Source: Oribacterium sp. oral taxon 078 str. F0262 (GTDB taxonomy: Bacteria > Bacillota > Clostridia > Lachnospirales > Lachnospiraceae). Taken from it: DNA of 64,000 bases. The notes under the pieces are model-generated. The model did no database searches, had not been told where the DNA came from, and was given only the letters and a program-made list of their open reading frames with translations. This document shows positions 54,034 through 61,970 of the stretch, piece by piece. The DNA is taken from assembly GCF_000160135.1 (NCBI RefSeq), contig NZ_GG729933.1, positions 316,816 to 380,815 on the forward strand. Reading direction: 5' to 3'. Each line of letters begins with the position of its first letter. The first letter of the stretch is position 1. The translations under genes and the position numbers were made by a program.

Positions 54034-54803
54034 TAAAGGTGCTGATCGCCGATGACGAGAAAAGAATCTGTGAACTGATTCAGATTCTGGGAGACTGGGA
54101 AGGGCATGGCATGGAGCTTAGCGGCACGGCGGAAAACGGGCCGGCCGCATTGGAAAAAATTGCGATGAGTCCCCCGGATATTCTGATTACGGATATCCGC
54201 ATGCCCGGTCTCACGGGGCTTGAGCTGATCCGGGAGGCCAAAAAGCTTTCGCCCGCCCTAAAGACGGTCATTATCAGCGGCTACGCGGATTTCGATTATG
54301 CGAAGACCGCGATCGAGGAGGGAGTTTTCGCCTATCTGCTGAAGCCGATCCAAAGGCAGGAGCTGAACGAGGTCTTGGAAAAGCTGAAGCTTTTGATCGG
54401 GGGCGGAGGGGGAGAGGAGAGGAAGGAGGAATCCGAGAGGGAAGGGGAGTCAGAGAAGGAAAAAGCGCATCATGCCGTACGCCTTGCAAGAAGATACATC
54501 CGGATCCATTTTCAGGAGCAGATTACTCTGGAGAGCGTCAGTGAGAGCGTGGGCCTGACATCTTCCTATTTCAGTAATCTCTTTAAAAAAGAGATGGGAA
54601 TCGGATTTGCCAGATATCTTATCAATGTGCGGATGGATGAGGCGAAGGAGCTTTTGAGAGAGACAAACCTCTCCGTGGCGGAAATCTGCCGGAGAGTGGG
54701 ATATAATGACGCAAAGCACTTTTCCCATATCTTTGAGGAGACATCCGGGATGAGACCGAGCGTCTATCGAGCCTCTGCGGTCGGAAGCCGGGAGCTCTTA
54801 TGA
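54030..54803 (+). CDS. YesN-type response regulator (receiver plus AraC HTH)
   Basis: 257 residues: receiver domain (1-120; A-D-D-E, phospho-acceptor Asp in I-L-I-T-D-I-R-M-P-G, Lys in L-L-K-P-I), a short Glu/Gly-rich linker (125-147) and a C-terminal AraC-type double HTH (155-250; I-T-L-E-S-V-S-E-S-V-G-L-T-S-S-Y-F-S and S-V-A-E-I-C-R-R-V-G-Y-N-D). The middle domain common in YesN proteins is missing, making this a short version. It is coupled to the kinase by a 4-bp overlap. Probable target: the sugar transporter and kinase genes upstream. Confidence 0.94.
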   Translation: MIKVLIADDEKRICELIQILGDWEGHGMELSGTAENGPAALEKIAMSPPDILITDIRMPGLTGLELIREAKKLSPALKTVIISGYADFDYAKTAIEEGVFAYLLKPIQRQELNEVLEKLKLLIGGGGGEERKEESEREGESEKEKAHHAVRLARRYIRIHFQEQITLESVSESVGLTSSYFSNLFKKEMGIGFARYLINVRMDEAKELLRETNLSVAEICRRVGYNDAKHFSHIFEETSGMRPSVYRASAVGSRELL

Positions 54804-55882
54804 AGAGGCGGGGGAAGAGAGCGATCTCTCTCAAGATCATTTTTTTCTTGTTCATCGTTCTTGCTCTATTCCTTCTTGTGATCGCGACGGATCTCTTCTG
54901 CTCCGGAGAGGCATCCTTTTTTCGCTTTCGCGCTGTCTTTCTGCTCTTTCTTCTATTGCTCCTCTCTCTTTTCTTTTTCCTTTGCATTTATCGCCCTTAC
55001 CGCTTCTATGAGGAGAGGCTTGAGCGGGTTCTCCGAGGCTATGCCGCTTTAACGGAGCTTTGCGCGGAGCTGCCCGCTCTGACACCGATGAATAAAAGGG
55101 AGCTGGAGCTGGTATCGGAGATCCTGAATTCCGCGGAGCTTTCGGAGCAGAGCAAACGGCAGGCGCAGTACCAGGCTCTGCAAAATCAGATCAACCCTCA
55201 TTTTCTTTATAATACTCTGGACGGCATCCGCAGCGAGGCGCTGATCGCCGGGCTGGATAAGGTGGCGGAGATGACAGAGGCATTGGCCGCTTTCTTTCGA
55301 TACACGATCAGCAATACGGAGGATCTGGTGACGCTGGAGGAGGAGCTTGAGAACTGCAATACCTATTTCAAAATCCAGAAATACCGCTTCGGGGATCGCC
55401 TTCTCATGAGGATTCTCATGGATGAGGAGGATAAGGCTTTTCTTCTGAAATGCATGATTCCAAAGCTGAGCCTGCAGCCGATTTTGGAGAACAGCATTAT
55501 CCATGGGACGGAGCTGAAGCTGGAGCAGGGCTGCACAGAGATTCGGATCGAGAGAACGGACAGAGGGCTCCTGCTCACGGTTTCCGATAACGGGGTCGGA
55601 ATGGATCAGGAGCACCTCAGGAAGCTCAGGAAAAGACTGGGAGATGCCAGGGAGGAGCTCTCGGCCGGAATTACCGGGACGGGCAGAGGGGGGATTGCCC
55701 TTTCGAATGTCAATCAGCGTATTCATATTCTCTTCGGGGAAGAGTATGGACTGCATATTTTCTCTGTGGAGGATATCGGTACGGATGTGGAGATCACTCT
55801 GCCCCTGATCCGGAGAGAAGCAGAGGAAAATTCCGAGAAAAGACGGCTGTATTCAGGGAGGAGCGGAAATCTTGAGATGTGA
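54800..55882 (+). CDS. YesM-type sensor kinase lacking an extracellular sensor domain
   Basis: 360-residue histidine kinase of the His_kinase (LytS/YesM) family. Two TM helices (about 10-31 and 44-64) are joined by only ~12 residues, so there is no dCache or other extracellular domain and no obvious HAMP domain. The His_kinase box holds His134 (I-N-P-H-F-L-Y-N-T-L-D-G), and the HATPase domain has P-I-L-E-N-S-I-I-H-G and D-N-G-V-G-M-D plus a G-R-G-G-I-A-L-S-N-V motif. The layout resembles intramembrane-sensing kinases, which receive their signal from a partner protein. It overlaps the next gene by 11 bp. Confidence 0.92.
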   Translation: MKRRGKRAISLKIIFFLFIVLALFLLVIATDLFCSGEASFFRFRAVFLLFLLLLLSLFFFLCIYRPYRFYEERLERVLRGYAALTELCAELPALTPMNKRELELVSEILNSAELSEQSKRQAQYQALQNQINPHFLYNTLDGIRSEALIAGLDKVAEMTEALAAFFRYTISNTEDLVTLEEELENCNTYFKIQKYRFGDRLLMRILMDEEDKAFLLKCMIPKLSLQPILENSIIHGTELKLEQGCTEIRIERTDRGLLLTVSDNGVGMDQEHLRKLRKRLGDAREELSAGITGTGRGGIALSNVNQRIHILFGEEYGLHIFSVEDIGTDVEITLPLIRREAEENSEKRRLYSGRSGNLEM

Positions 55883-57347
55883 AATTCTTCGCATGGAAAA
55901 GGTGACATATCTGGGGCAGGACAATCCCGTTTTGCAGAATTTTGATCTTTGTATCATGCAAGAGGAAATTATGGGACTGCTCCCGATCAATCATTTTGGC
56001 ATAGCGACTCTTCTCAAGCTCTTACTCGAAAATGATCCGATCTACTATGGATACATCTATTTCCGGGGAAAGCTCATTAACTCATGGAAGGAGAGCGGAG
56101 CGAAAAAAAGGACGCCGCAGCTTAGTCTGATCTCAGAGGAGAGCTCCCTGATCGAGGGACAGTCGGTGCTGAGCAATATCTTTGTCTATCAAAGGGGCTT
56201 CCGGGATTGGATCATTCGAAACCGCGTTCTGGAAAAGAGACTGGGAGGGATCTTTGAAGATCTTTCTTTAGAGATCGACCCCCGTTCGTCCGTGGAAAGC
56301 CTGGGGAGCTTTGAGAGGATTATCGTAGAAATCATCCGCGGCATCACAGCGGGACACTCTCTTATGATTTTCAATGAGCTGGGAGCTGTGCTCAGCGAGG
56401 AGGAGCTCAAAAAATTATATCAGATCATAAGATATTACAGGGAGAGGGGAATCAGCTTTCTTTTGATCAGCCCGCATTATGAGGAGCTCAAGATGATCTG
56501 CGATCGGACGGCCTTCCTGAAGGACGGGCAGATCATGAAGATCGCAAAAGACCAAAGAGAAGGAGAAGGGATCGCCTCCGCCATATCGAAAAATTATCGG
56601 AAGCAGATCAACTTTTATTTAAAAGACAGGAAGCTTTGGGATAAAATGACGGCTTTTTGCGTGCACTATCTCGGAAAGACGGAGAGACAGGGCTTCGAAT
56701 TTACGATCCGAGAGGGAGAATGCCTGGTCTTACAATTCCTGGATTCAGCGGATTACAGAGATTTTTCGGACTGCCTGACGGGGGATGGAAGAAAGAGAGA
56801 GGCGGCTTTCCTGCTCGACGGACGCAGGATCCGCCCGGGGAGAGACAGGGAGTGCGCGGTCATCTGGGAGCAGGCGGATAAGAGCATGCTCTTCCCTGAA
56901 CTTAGCTTTATGGAGAATCTTTGCTTTACCATGGAATTCGCCTTGGGAAATCCCATAAAGCGGAAAAGGATGCGGGATAGAATACGGAGGGAGCAGGAGG
57001 AGCTTTTCGGGAAGGGAATCGCCCGAAAAGCGGCGGGAGAGCTTACAAAGAGAGAAAAATATGCTCTTGTCTACCATCGGATTCTCCTGCAAAGGCCCAA
57101 GTTCATTTTTTGCATACAGCCCTTTAAGAATGCAGGACTTGCGCAGAGAGAAAGAATCTGGGAATTACAGAGAATGCTTTTACAAAACGGGATTGCACTG
57201 ATTATTCCGACGATCAGTATGGCGGACTCTCTGTCCATTGCCGATCGCATCATCCGGCTTCATACACAGGGAGAGGCAGAGGAATGGAAGCGGATCTCCT
57301 TCCACCTCCTGCCGGACACCGTGCCCTTCCATGACCTTTATTCCTGA
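55872..57347 (+). CDS. Degenerate RbsA-like tandem ABC protein (pseudo-ATPase)
   Basis: 491-residue protein, same length and domain plan as the intact ATPase at 49020. Its first Walker A is L-P-I-N-H-F-G-I-A-T instead of G-x-x-G-x-G-K-S-T, its Walker B is L-M-I-F-N-E-L-G-A-V-L-S, the signature is S-L-G-S-F-E-R-I-I-V-E-I and the H-loop reads L-I-S-P-H-Y. In the second half the phosphate loop is L-Q-F-L-D-S-A-D-Y and the DEPT box I-Q-P-F-K-N-A. It should therefore not hydrolyse ATP. The frame is full length, with a TTG start at 55872 well spaced from GGGAGGAG; ATG 55893 is an alternative. Cotranscribed with YesN/YesM. I know of no assigned function; a role in signalling with the transporter is inference. 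Confidence 0.85.
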   Translation: MRCEILRMEKVTYLGQDNPVLQNFDLCIMQEEIMGLLPINHFGIATLLKLLLENDPIYYGYIYFRGKLINSWKESGAKKRTPQLSLISEESSLIEGQSVLSNIFVYQRGFRDWIIRNRVLEKRLGGIFEDLSLEIDPRSSVESLGSFERIIVEIIRGITAGHSLMIFNELGAVLSEEELKKLYQIIRYYRERGISFLLISPHYEELKMICDRTAFLKDGQIMKIAKDQREGEGIASAISKNYRKQINFYLKDRKLWDKMTAFCVHYLGKTERQGFEFTIREGECLVLQFLDSADYRDFSDCLTGDGRKREAAFLLDGRRIRPGRDRECAVIWEQADKSMLFPELSFMENLCFTMEFALGNPIKRKRMRDRIRREQEELFGKGIARKAAGELTKREKYALVYHRILLQRPKFIFCIQPFKNAGLAQRERIWELQRMLLQNGIALIIPTISMADSLSIADRIIRLHTQGEAEEWKRISFHLLPDTVPFHDLYS

Positions 57348-57622
57348 TTCCATGAATCGATCTTTCATCCCCGTTAAGTTTTAAAAGCAGCTGTTTTACA
57401 GGATAGGGGCCCGGATTGGAATAAGCTTTACCGCTTCGCCGGGCTTTATCAGCTTTGTAAAATCGTTTCGCCGATTTTTTACAAAATCCGCATCCTGCAT
57501 CGAGAGCTGATATGGGACTGCTTCCTGATCTTCGGGGGCGGAAATCGTGATTTTTCCAAATGATAGAAAAATAAAATAGATCAAAGGATTTCTAGTTTCT
57601 TTGTATATATAGCGGCAAAAAG

Positions 57623-57651
57623 TTGCTTGAGATGCCGAACTGATTTATGAT
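57623..57651 (+). promoter_or_regulatory. Promoter of the desulfidase/ECF operon
   Basis: TTGCTT (57623-57628), 17-bp spacer, TATGAT (57646-57651), 85 bp before the 57736 start. Between the pseudo-ATPase stop (57347) and this promoter I see no convincing gene; a short reverse-strand frame at 57396-57584 lacks a start and ribosome site. Confidence 0.65.
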
Positions 57652-57735
57652 CATCGTATTTCACTTACAGAGTCGAGGTTTATGGTTTATTTCGCTGATC
57701 GGCTCTGGAATTTTTCTGCTTTGCCGAGGGGAAAT

Positions 57736-58239
57736 ATGGATTTTCCGGGGAAAAGGCTGATACTCGTGTGTCACTGCATCTTGAATCAAAATGCGGTCCT
57801 GAGAGGCTGGGAGAGGGCGAGAGGCGCTTTCCCCTTTGCGGCGGATCTTATGAAAAGCGGGTATGGAGTGATACAGCTTCCCTGCCCGGAGCTTCTTTTT
57901 CTGGGGCCGGACAGGCCTCCCATGAGCTATGAGGACTATGCCCGTCTTTCCGGTTACAGGGAGCACTGTATCCGCCTTCTGGAGCCGGTGCTGAAGGAGC
58001 TTTCAATTTGCAGCAGAAAGGGATACCGCTTCCGGGGGGTGATCGCGGTCCGGGAAAGCCCGAACTGCGCGCTGAGTGAGAGAAGAGGGGTCTTTATGGA
58101 GCTTCTTTTTGAGCGGCTGCGCGAGCTTCATCTGAGCACGGATTTCATAGAGCTTCCCGTCTGGTATGCGGAGGGAGAGGAGAGGGATTTCAGAAAGAGG
58201 CTGGACGATTTTCTTAGGGGGAAAAGAGATGAGAGCTGA
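57736..58239 (+). CDS. TudS-related putative desulfidase (CD3072-like)
   Basis: 167-residue protein resembling TudS/DUF523-type desulfurases, which use a [4Fe-4S] cluster bound by three Cys. The opening L-I-L-V-C-H-C-I-L-N-Q-N-A-V, the C-P-E-L-L-F-L-G segment and V-R-E-S-P-N-C match the spacing expected for the cluster ligands. Members remove sulfur from thiolated small molecules. The start at 57736 follows GAGGGG; the frame open upstream to 57682 is not needed. It overlaps the ECF S-component gene, an association also seen in Clostridioides (CD3072/CD3073). The substrate is unknown. Confidence 0.82.
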   Translation: MDFPGKRLILVCHCILNQNAVLRGWERARGAFPFAADLMKSGYGVIQLPCPELLFLGPDRPPMSYEDYARLSGYREHCIRLLEPVLKELSICSRKGYRFRGVIAVRESPNCALSERRGVFMELLFERLRELHLSTDFIELPVWYAEGEERDFRKRLDDFLRGKRDES

Positions 58240-58822
58240 GAAAACCAGGATTTTGGTCTTATGCGCCATGGCGGTCGTGATCAATGTTGTATTGGGGGAG
58301 GCCGTTTCGGCGATGAAGATCCCTCTCCTCTTCCTGGATACGCTGGGGACGATTTTCATCTCGGCGGCTTATGGCATGGGCTATGGGATTTTGACCGGTG
58401 TGAGCACCAATCTCCTCATGGGAGTTGTGGGGGGAGCTGTGGCGATACCATTTGCTCTTGTCAGTGCGGCGGTCGCAGTCACCGTGTCGCTTTGTCGGAA
58501 GTTCAGTCATGGGCGCTTTCCCCTTCCTACCGCTGTCGTCGCGGGACTCCTTCTGTCTGTGATCTGTCCTATGATCGGTGCCCCGATTCGCCTTGCGCTT
58601 TTCGGCGGGCTGACGGGTTCCGGAACGGATATCCTGATCATGGCTCTCCGGCAGTCCGGAAAGGATATGATCAGCGCGACCTATTGGGGGGCTGTCGCGG
58701 GAAATTTTACGGATAAGCTTGTCTCCTCTGTCTTGGTCTCGCTCCTTTTGAACGGGCGTCTGGGAAGGCTCCTCCTTCAGGGAGAGAGGGGAGAAAAGCG
58801 GGAGATAAAATCCGGAAGGTGA
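58229..58822 (+). CDS. Putative ECF transporter S component (CD3073-like)
   Basis: 197-residue membrane protein with five to six TM helices, typical of S components that bind a vitamin-like substrate and dock to an energising EcfT/A module. F-L-D-T-L-G-T and the A-Y-G-M-G-Y-G-I-L-T-G segment fit the family. AGGGGG precedes ATG 58229, which overlaps the desulfidase stop, so translation is coupled. No EcfA/EcfT genes are nearby; a shared module elsewhere is expected. A relic of a second copy lies at 60011-60088. Confidence 0.82.
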   Translation: MRAEKTRILVLCAMAVVINVVLGEAVSAMKIPLLFLDTLGTIFISAAYGMGYGILTGVSTNLLMGVVGGAVAIPFALVSAAVAVTVSLCRKFSHGRFPLPTAVVAGLLLSVICPMIGAPIRLALFGGLTGSGTDILIMALRQSGKDMISATYWGAVAGNFTDKLVSSVLVSLLLNGRLGRLLLQGERGEKREIKSGR

Positions 58823-58852
58823 AATTCTATCTTAATTAAAAAGGAGATGAAA

Positions 58853-60004
58853 ATGATGAGGAAAAGACTGGCGGGACTTCTCGTACTGGGACTTGTTTTC
58901 GGACTCGCGGCCTGTGGAGGAAAGACGGGAGAGAGCGGAGCAGGAAGCAGCAGCGCCTCGGAAAGCGCGGGAGCGTCGGAGAGCGGCGGATCGGAGGCGG
59001 AGAAGGCCGAGGCGGAGAAGCCGCAGAAGACGGTTCGCATTAACTGGGCGAGGGATAACAGTGGAAATACCTTTCTGGAGCTTGCCATCGAAAAGGGCTG
59101 GCTCAAGGAAGAGGGGATAGAGATCACAGAGAAGCCCTTTGACGCGTCGAATGATGCGACGACAGCACTTCTTGCCGGGGATATCGACATCTTTTCAAAC
59201 TATGGGACCAACGGTCCTCTGCAGACGATTGCCTCTGGAGAGAATCTGCAGATCATCGGGGGATATATGGCGACCGGCTGCATGCCCATCATTACCCGGA
59301 CGGACAACCCGGAGGAATGGAAGGGCGTGGAGAGCCTGGTTGGGAAAACTGTCGCGGCGGATGCCTCGGACTATACGATCGCTGGGACTTTGCTGGAGAA
59401 GGGCTATGATCCGAAAACGGATGTGAAGTGGGTGCATTACCCGAACTACAGTGATATGACGGCGGCCGTCATCAAGGGAGAGGCGGACTATGCGGTGGTC
59501 GGCACCAGCAGAAACTTCGAGATTTCTCAGCAGCCGAAGCTGAAGATCGTCGCTTATCGAAGCGACTTAATGCCCTGGTACTCCTGCTGCCGGATGGTGG
59601 TCACGGACAAGTATCTCAAGGAAAACCGGGATACCATGAAAAAGGTCATTAAGACTCTTCTCCGTGCGCAGGCCTACTATGAGGCGAGCGACGCGAACAA
59701 GGAGGAGTGCAAGAAGATCCTGGGGAAGCGCATGAACGTAACGGAGGATTACCTGAACTCCTATATGAACAACGAGCACTTCCGCATCAGCGTGGATCCC
59801 CTGAAGCATGAGGTGGAGAGAGGCTGGAATATTCTTGGGAAGACCGGATTCCTGAGCGAGGGCTGGGAGAATATCAAGGTGGACGATCATATCCAGACAG
59901 AGCTCTATAAGGAGGCTCTGGACGAGGCGGAGAAGGATTACGGCTCGGAGAATCCGGAATTCTATAAGAAGATGCAGGATTTCTATACAGAGCACAATGC
60001 CTGA
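58853..60004 (+). CDS. SsuA/ThiY-type substrate-binding lipoprotein
   Basis: 383-residue ABC binding protein of the NMT1/SsuA/ThiY class. Lipobox L-A-A-C near residue 20, acidic Ser/Ala/Glu linker (25-60), then the type 2 fold beginning V-R-I-N-W-A-R-D-N-S-G-N and with N-Y-G-T-N-G-P-L-Q and A-D-Y-A-V-V-G segments. Family members bind sulfonates, taurine, nitrate or pyrimidines. AAGGAG with 6-nt spacing selects ATG 58853. No permease of its own class follows; the next permease is of the amino-acid type. Confidence 0.9.
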   Translation: MMRKRLAGLLVLGLVFGLAACGGKTGESGAGSSSASESAGASESGGSEAEKAEAEKPQKTVRINWARDNSGNTFLELAIEKGWLKEEGIEITEKPFDASNDATTALLAGDIDIFSNYGTNGPLQTIASGENLQIIGGYMATGCMPIITRTDNPEEWKGVESLVGKTVAADASDYTIAGTLLEKGYDPKTDVKWVHYPNYSDMTAAVIKGEADYAVVGTSRNFEISQQPKLKIVAYRSDLMPWYSCCRMVVTDKYLKENRDTMKKVIKTLLRAQAYYEASDANKEECKKILGKRMNVTEDYLNSYMNNEHFRISVDPLKHEVERGWNILGKTGFLSEGWENIKVDDHIQTELYKEALDEAEKDYGSENPEFYKKMQDFYTEHNA

Positions 60005-60010
60005 TTCTTT

Positions 60011-60088
60011 ATTGCGGGCCTTCTTCTGTCTGTGATCGGCGCTATGATCGGCGCCCCGATTTGCCTCGCGCTCTTCTACGGGATGCGG
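60011..60088 (+). pseudogene. Relic of a second ECF S-component gene
   Basis: This ~78-bp piece translates to A-G-L-L-L-S-V-I-G-A-M-I-G-A-P-I-C-L-A-L, against A-G-L-L-L-S-V-I-C-P-M-I-G-A-P-I-R-L-A-L in the intact gene at 58550-58610. About four of five bases agree. No start, ribosome site or rest of the gene is present. Duplication followed by deletion is the simplest explanation. Confidence 0.8.
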
Positions 60089-60169
60089 GAGGAACGGCAA
60101 GTTCTAAGGGGACAGAGATCTGACTCACGGCATCCGTATCCCGGGATAAGCGCGGGAAAAAGGAGAAGC

Positions 60170-60832
60170 ATGTTTGATATTCATTACTTTCTGGAGGTCC
60201 TCCCCAAGGTTTTTGCGAAGACTCCGGTCACACTGGAGATCGCTCTGATCGCCGCGTTTTTCTCGCTTCTTCTCGGTATGATCATCGCGGTGATCGCCTA
60301 CTACCGGCTTCCGCTTCTCTATCCCGCCGCGAGAGCTTTTGTCTCTTTCATGCGGGGGACCCCGATCGTCGCGCAGCTCTACTTCTTTTACTTTGGCGTG
60401 GCGGTTTACTCCGCTCTGGTCAGAGATATGACGCCGGTCACAGCGGTCTCTTTAGTGCTGAGTCTGAATGTAGGGGCCTTCATGTCAGAGAGCATCCGCG
60501 CGGCGCTCCTCTCGGTGGATGACGGGCAGCGCGAGGCGGCGCTGTCGCTCGGCATGTCGAATCTGCAGATCGTGCGGCGCATCATCATACCCCAGGCGCT
60601 CCGCGTGGCGCTACCGCCTCTCTTCAACGACTTTATCAATCTCATCAAAGCGAGCTCCCTGGCGTTCATGCTGGGAGTTCCGGATATCATGGGGGCCGCC
60701 CGCACGGAGGGCTCCCGGACCTACCGATATTTTGAGATCTACGGCGCGGTTATGGTGGTCTACTGGGTCGTCATCACGGCCTTTGATTTTTTGAGGAAGC
60801 TTCTCGAAAAACGCTGTGCGGCGGCGTTTTAA
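60170..60832 (+). CDS. Amino-acid ABC transporter permease (PAAT/HisM type)
   Basis: 220-residue permease with five TM helices. F-M-R-G-T-P-I-V-A-Q-L-Y and the EAA loop R-E-A-A-L-S-L-G-M-S-N-L-Q-I-V-R-R-I-I-I-P-Q-A are characteristic of polar amino acid/cystine transporters. AAAGGAGAAGC precedes ATG 60170; the frame upstream contains the S-component relic and is not part of this gene. Acts with the binding protein and ATPase that follow. Confidence 0.94.
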   Translation: MFDIHYFLEVLPKVFAKTPVTLEIALIAAFFSLLLGMIIAVIAYYRLPLLYPAARAFVSFMRGTPIVAQLYFFYFGVAVYSALVRDMTPVTAVSLVLSLNVGAFMSESIRAALLSVDDGQREAALSLGMSNLQIVRRIIIPQALRVALPPLFNDFINLIKASSLAFMLGVPDIMGAARTEGSRTYRYFEIYGAVMVVYWVVITAFDFLRKLLEKRCAAAF

Positions 60833-60910
60833 AGCCTGCCCCGGGGCGCAGAGAATGCGAAAGAGCAGGGAAATACAGGGAGATCAGGGAAAACACAGGA
60901 GGTAAGATAA

Positions 60911-61840
60911 GTGAAAAGAAAAGGGGCGGTACTTTTGACGGCAGTGATTCTCGGCTTCGCAGTGCTCCTCGGCGGCTGCGGCTCCTCCTCCGGCGGGAGT
61001 TCGGCGGAAAGCGGAAAAGCGTCAGAGGGAAGCGAGACGGCCAAAAGCGGGGAGGAGAGCTCCGCGAAAGAGCAGGAGAAGGCGGATTCCGGCCTCGCGA
61101 AGGATCGGAGCGTGAGAGTGGTGACCAGCGGCTCGGGAGAGCCCTACAGCCTGATCGATGACAGCGGGAAATGGACCGGCATCGACGCGGAGATCTGGGA
61201 GGCGATCGGGGAAAAGACGGGCTGGAAGATCGAGAAGCTGCAGGCGACCGGCTCCGGTGCGACCTTTGGGCAGCTGGATGCCGGCAGAGCGGATGTCGCG
61301 GCGAACTGCTATGCCGTTAACGCGGAGCGGACGAAGAAGTATCTGGTATCCGATCCCTACTACGGCGATGCACAGTGCGTCGTCGTGAAGCCGGACAGCG
61401 AGATTCGGAGCTTTGATGACTTAAGGGGAAAGAGAGTCGGCGTTCTGAATGGACAGGCTGCTCAGCAGAGCATCGAGGATATGGGGAAGGAAAAGGGCTT
61501 CGAGGTCACGCTCTATGAGGGAGATAACGGCTCCGCCGGCTATCAGGACGTGCTGCTCGGCCGTCTGGATGCCTTTGCGAGTACGGATTCCGCGGTCTAT
61601 AAATGGGAGAACGGCACGAAGCAGGATCTCCGCTTTCTGGATGAGCGCCTCTACGCAAATGATGTCGCATATTATTTCCCGAGGACAGAGGAGGGAAAGA
61701 AGCTCCGGGATGAGGTCAATGTCGTTCTCGCAGGACTCATGGAGGATGGGACGATCACAAAGATCATCGAAAAATATATGTACTCCGATATGACACAGAA
61801 CATCATTCCCTACAGTGAGCTCGGCTATACCGTCGAATGA
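60911..61840 (+). CDS. Amino-acid ABC transporter binding lipoprotein
   Basis: 309-residue family-3 solute-binding protein. Lipobox L-G-G-C-G near residue 23, Ser/Glu/Lys linker (25-62), then the two-lobe fold: V-R-V-V-T-S-G-S-G-E-P-Y-S, the D-A-E-I-W-E-A-I-G-E segment, G-K-R-V-G-V-L-N-G at the second lobe and a C-terminal D-G-T-I-T-K-I-I-E-K-Y. It starts with GTG at 60911, set by AGGAGG 8 bp upstream. The relatives I recall bind cystine, glutamine or other polar amino acids; the specific ligand is not evident. Confidence 0.93.
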   Translation: MKRKGAVLLTAVILGFAVLLGGCGSSSGGSSAESGKASEGSETAKSGEESSAKEQEKADSGLAKDRSVRVVTSGSGEPYSLIDDSGKWTGIDAEIWEAIGEKTGWKIEKLQATGSGATFGQLDAGRADVAANCYAVNAERTKKYLVSDPYYGDAQCVVVKPDSEIRSFDDLRGKRVGVLNGQAAQQSIEDMGKEKGFEVTLYEGDNGSAGYQDVLLGRLDAFASTDSAVYKWENGTKQDLRFLDERLYANDVAYYFPRTEEGKKLRDEVNVVLAGLMEDGTITKIIEKYMYSDMTQNIIPYSELGYTVE

Positions 61841-61970
61841 GAGCTTGATCGGGCATACAGGCTGTCTCCCGGAGGAGAGAGGAGGCCGCCTTCCCGGAGG
61901 GGAGCGGAGTGGAATCCTTCCGCGGGAAATGCCTTTTTGCCGGGAGAATCGGAATCGGAGGGGAGGGACG

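Noticed and set aside
57396-57584. 62-codon reverse-strand frame
   Set aside because: Only a TTG start without ribosome site; no family recognised, though a protein-like end leaves a relic possible.
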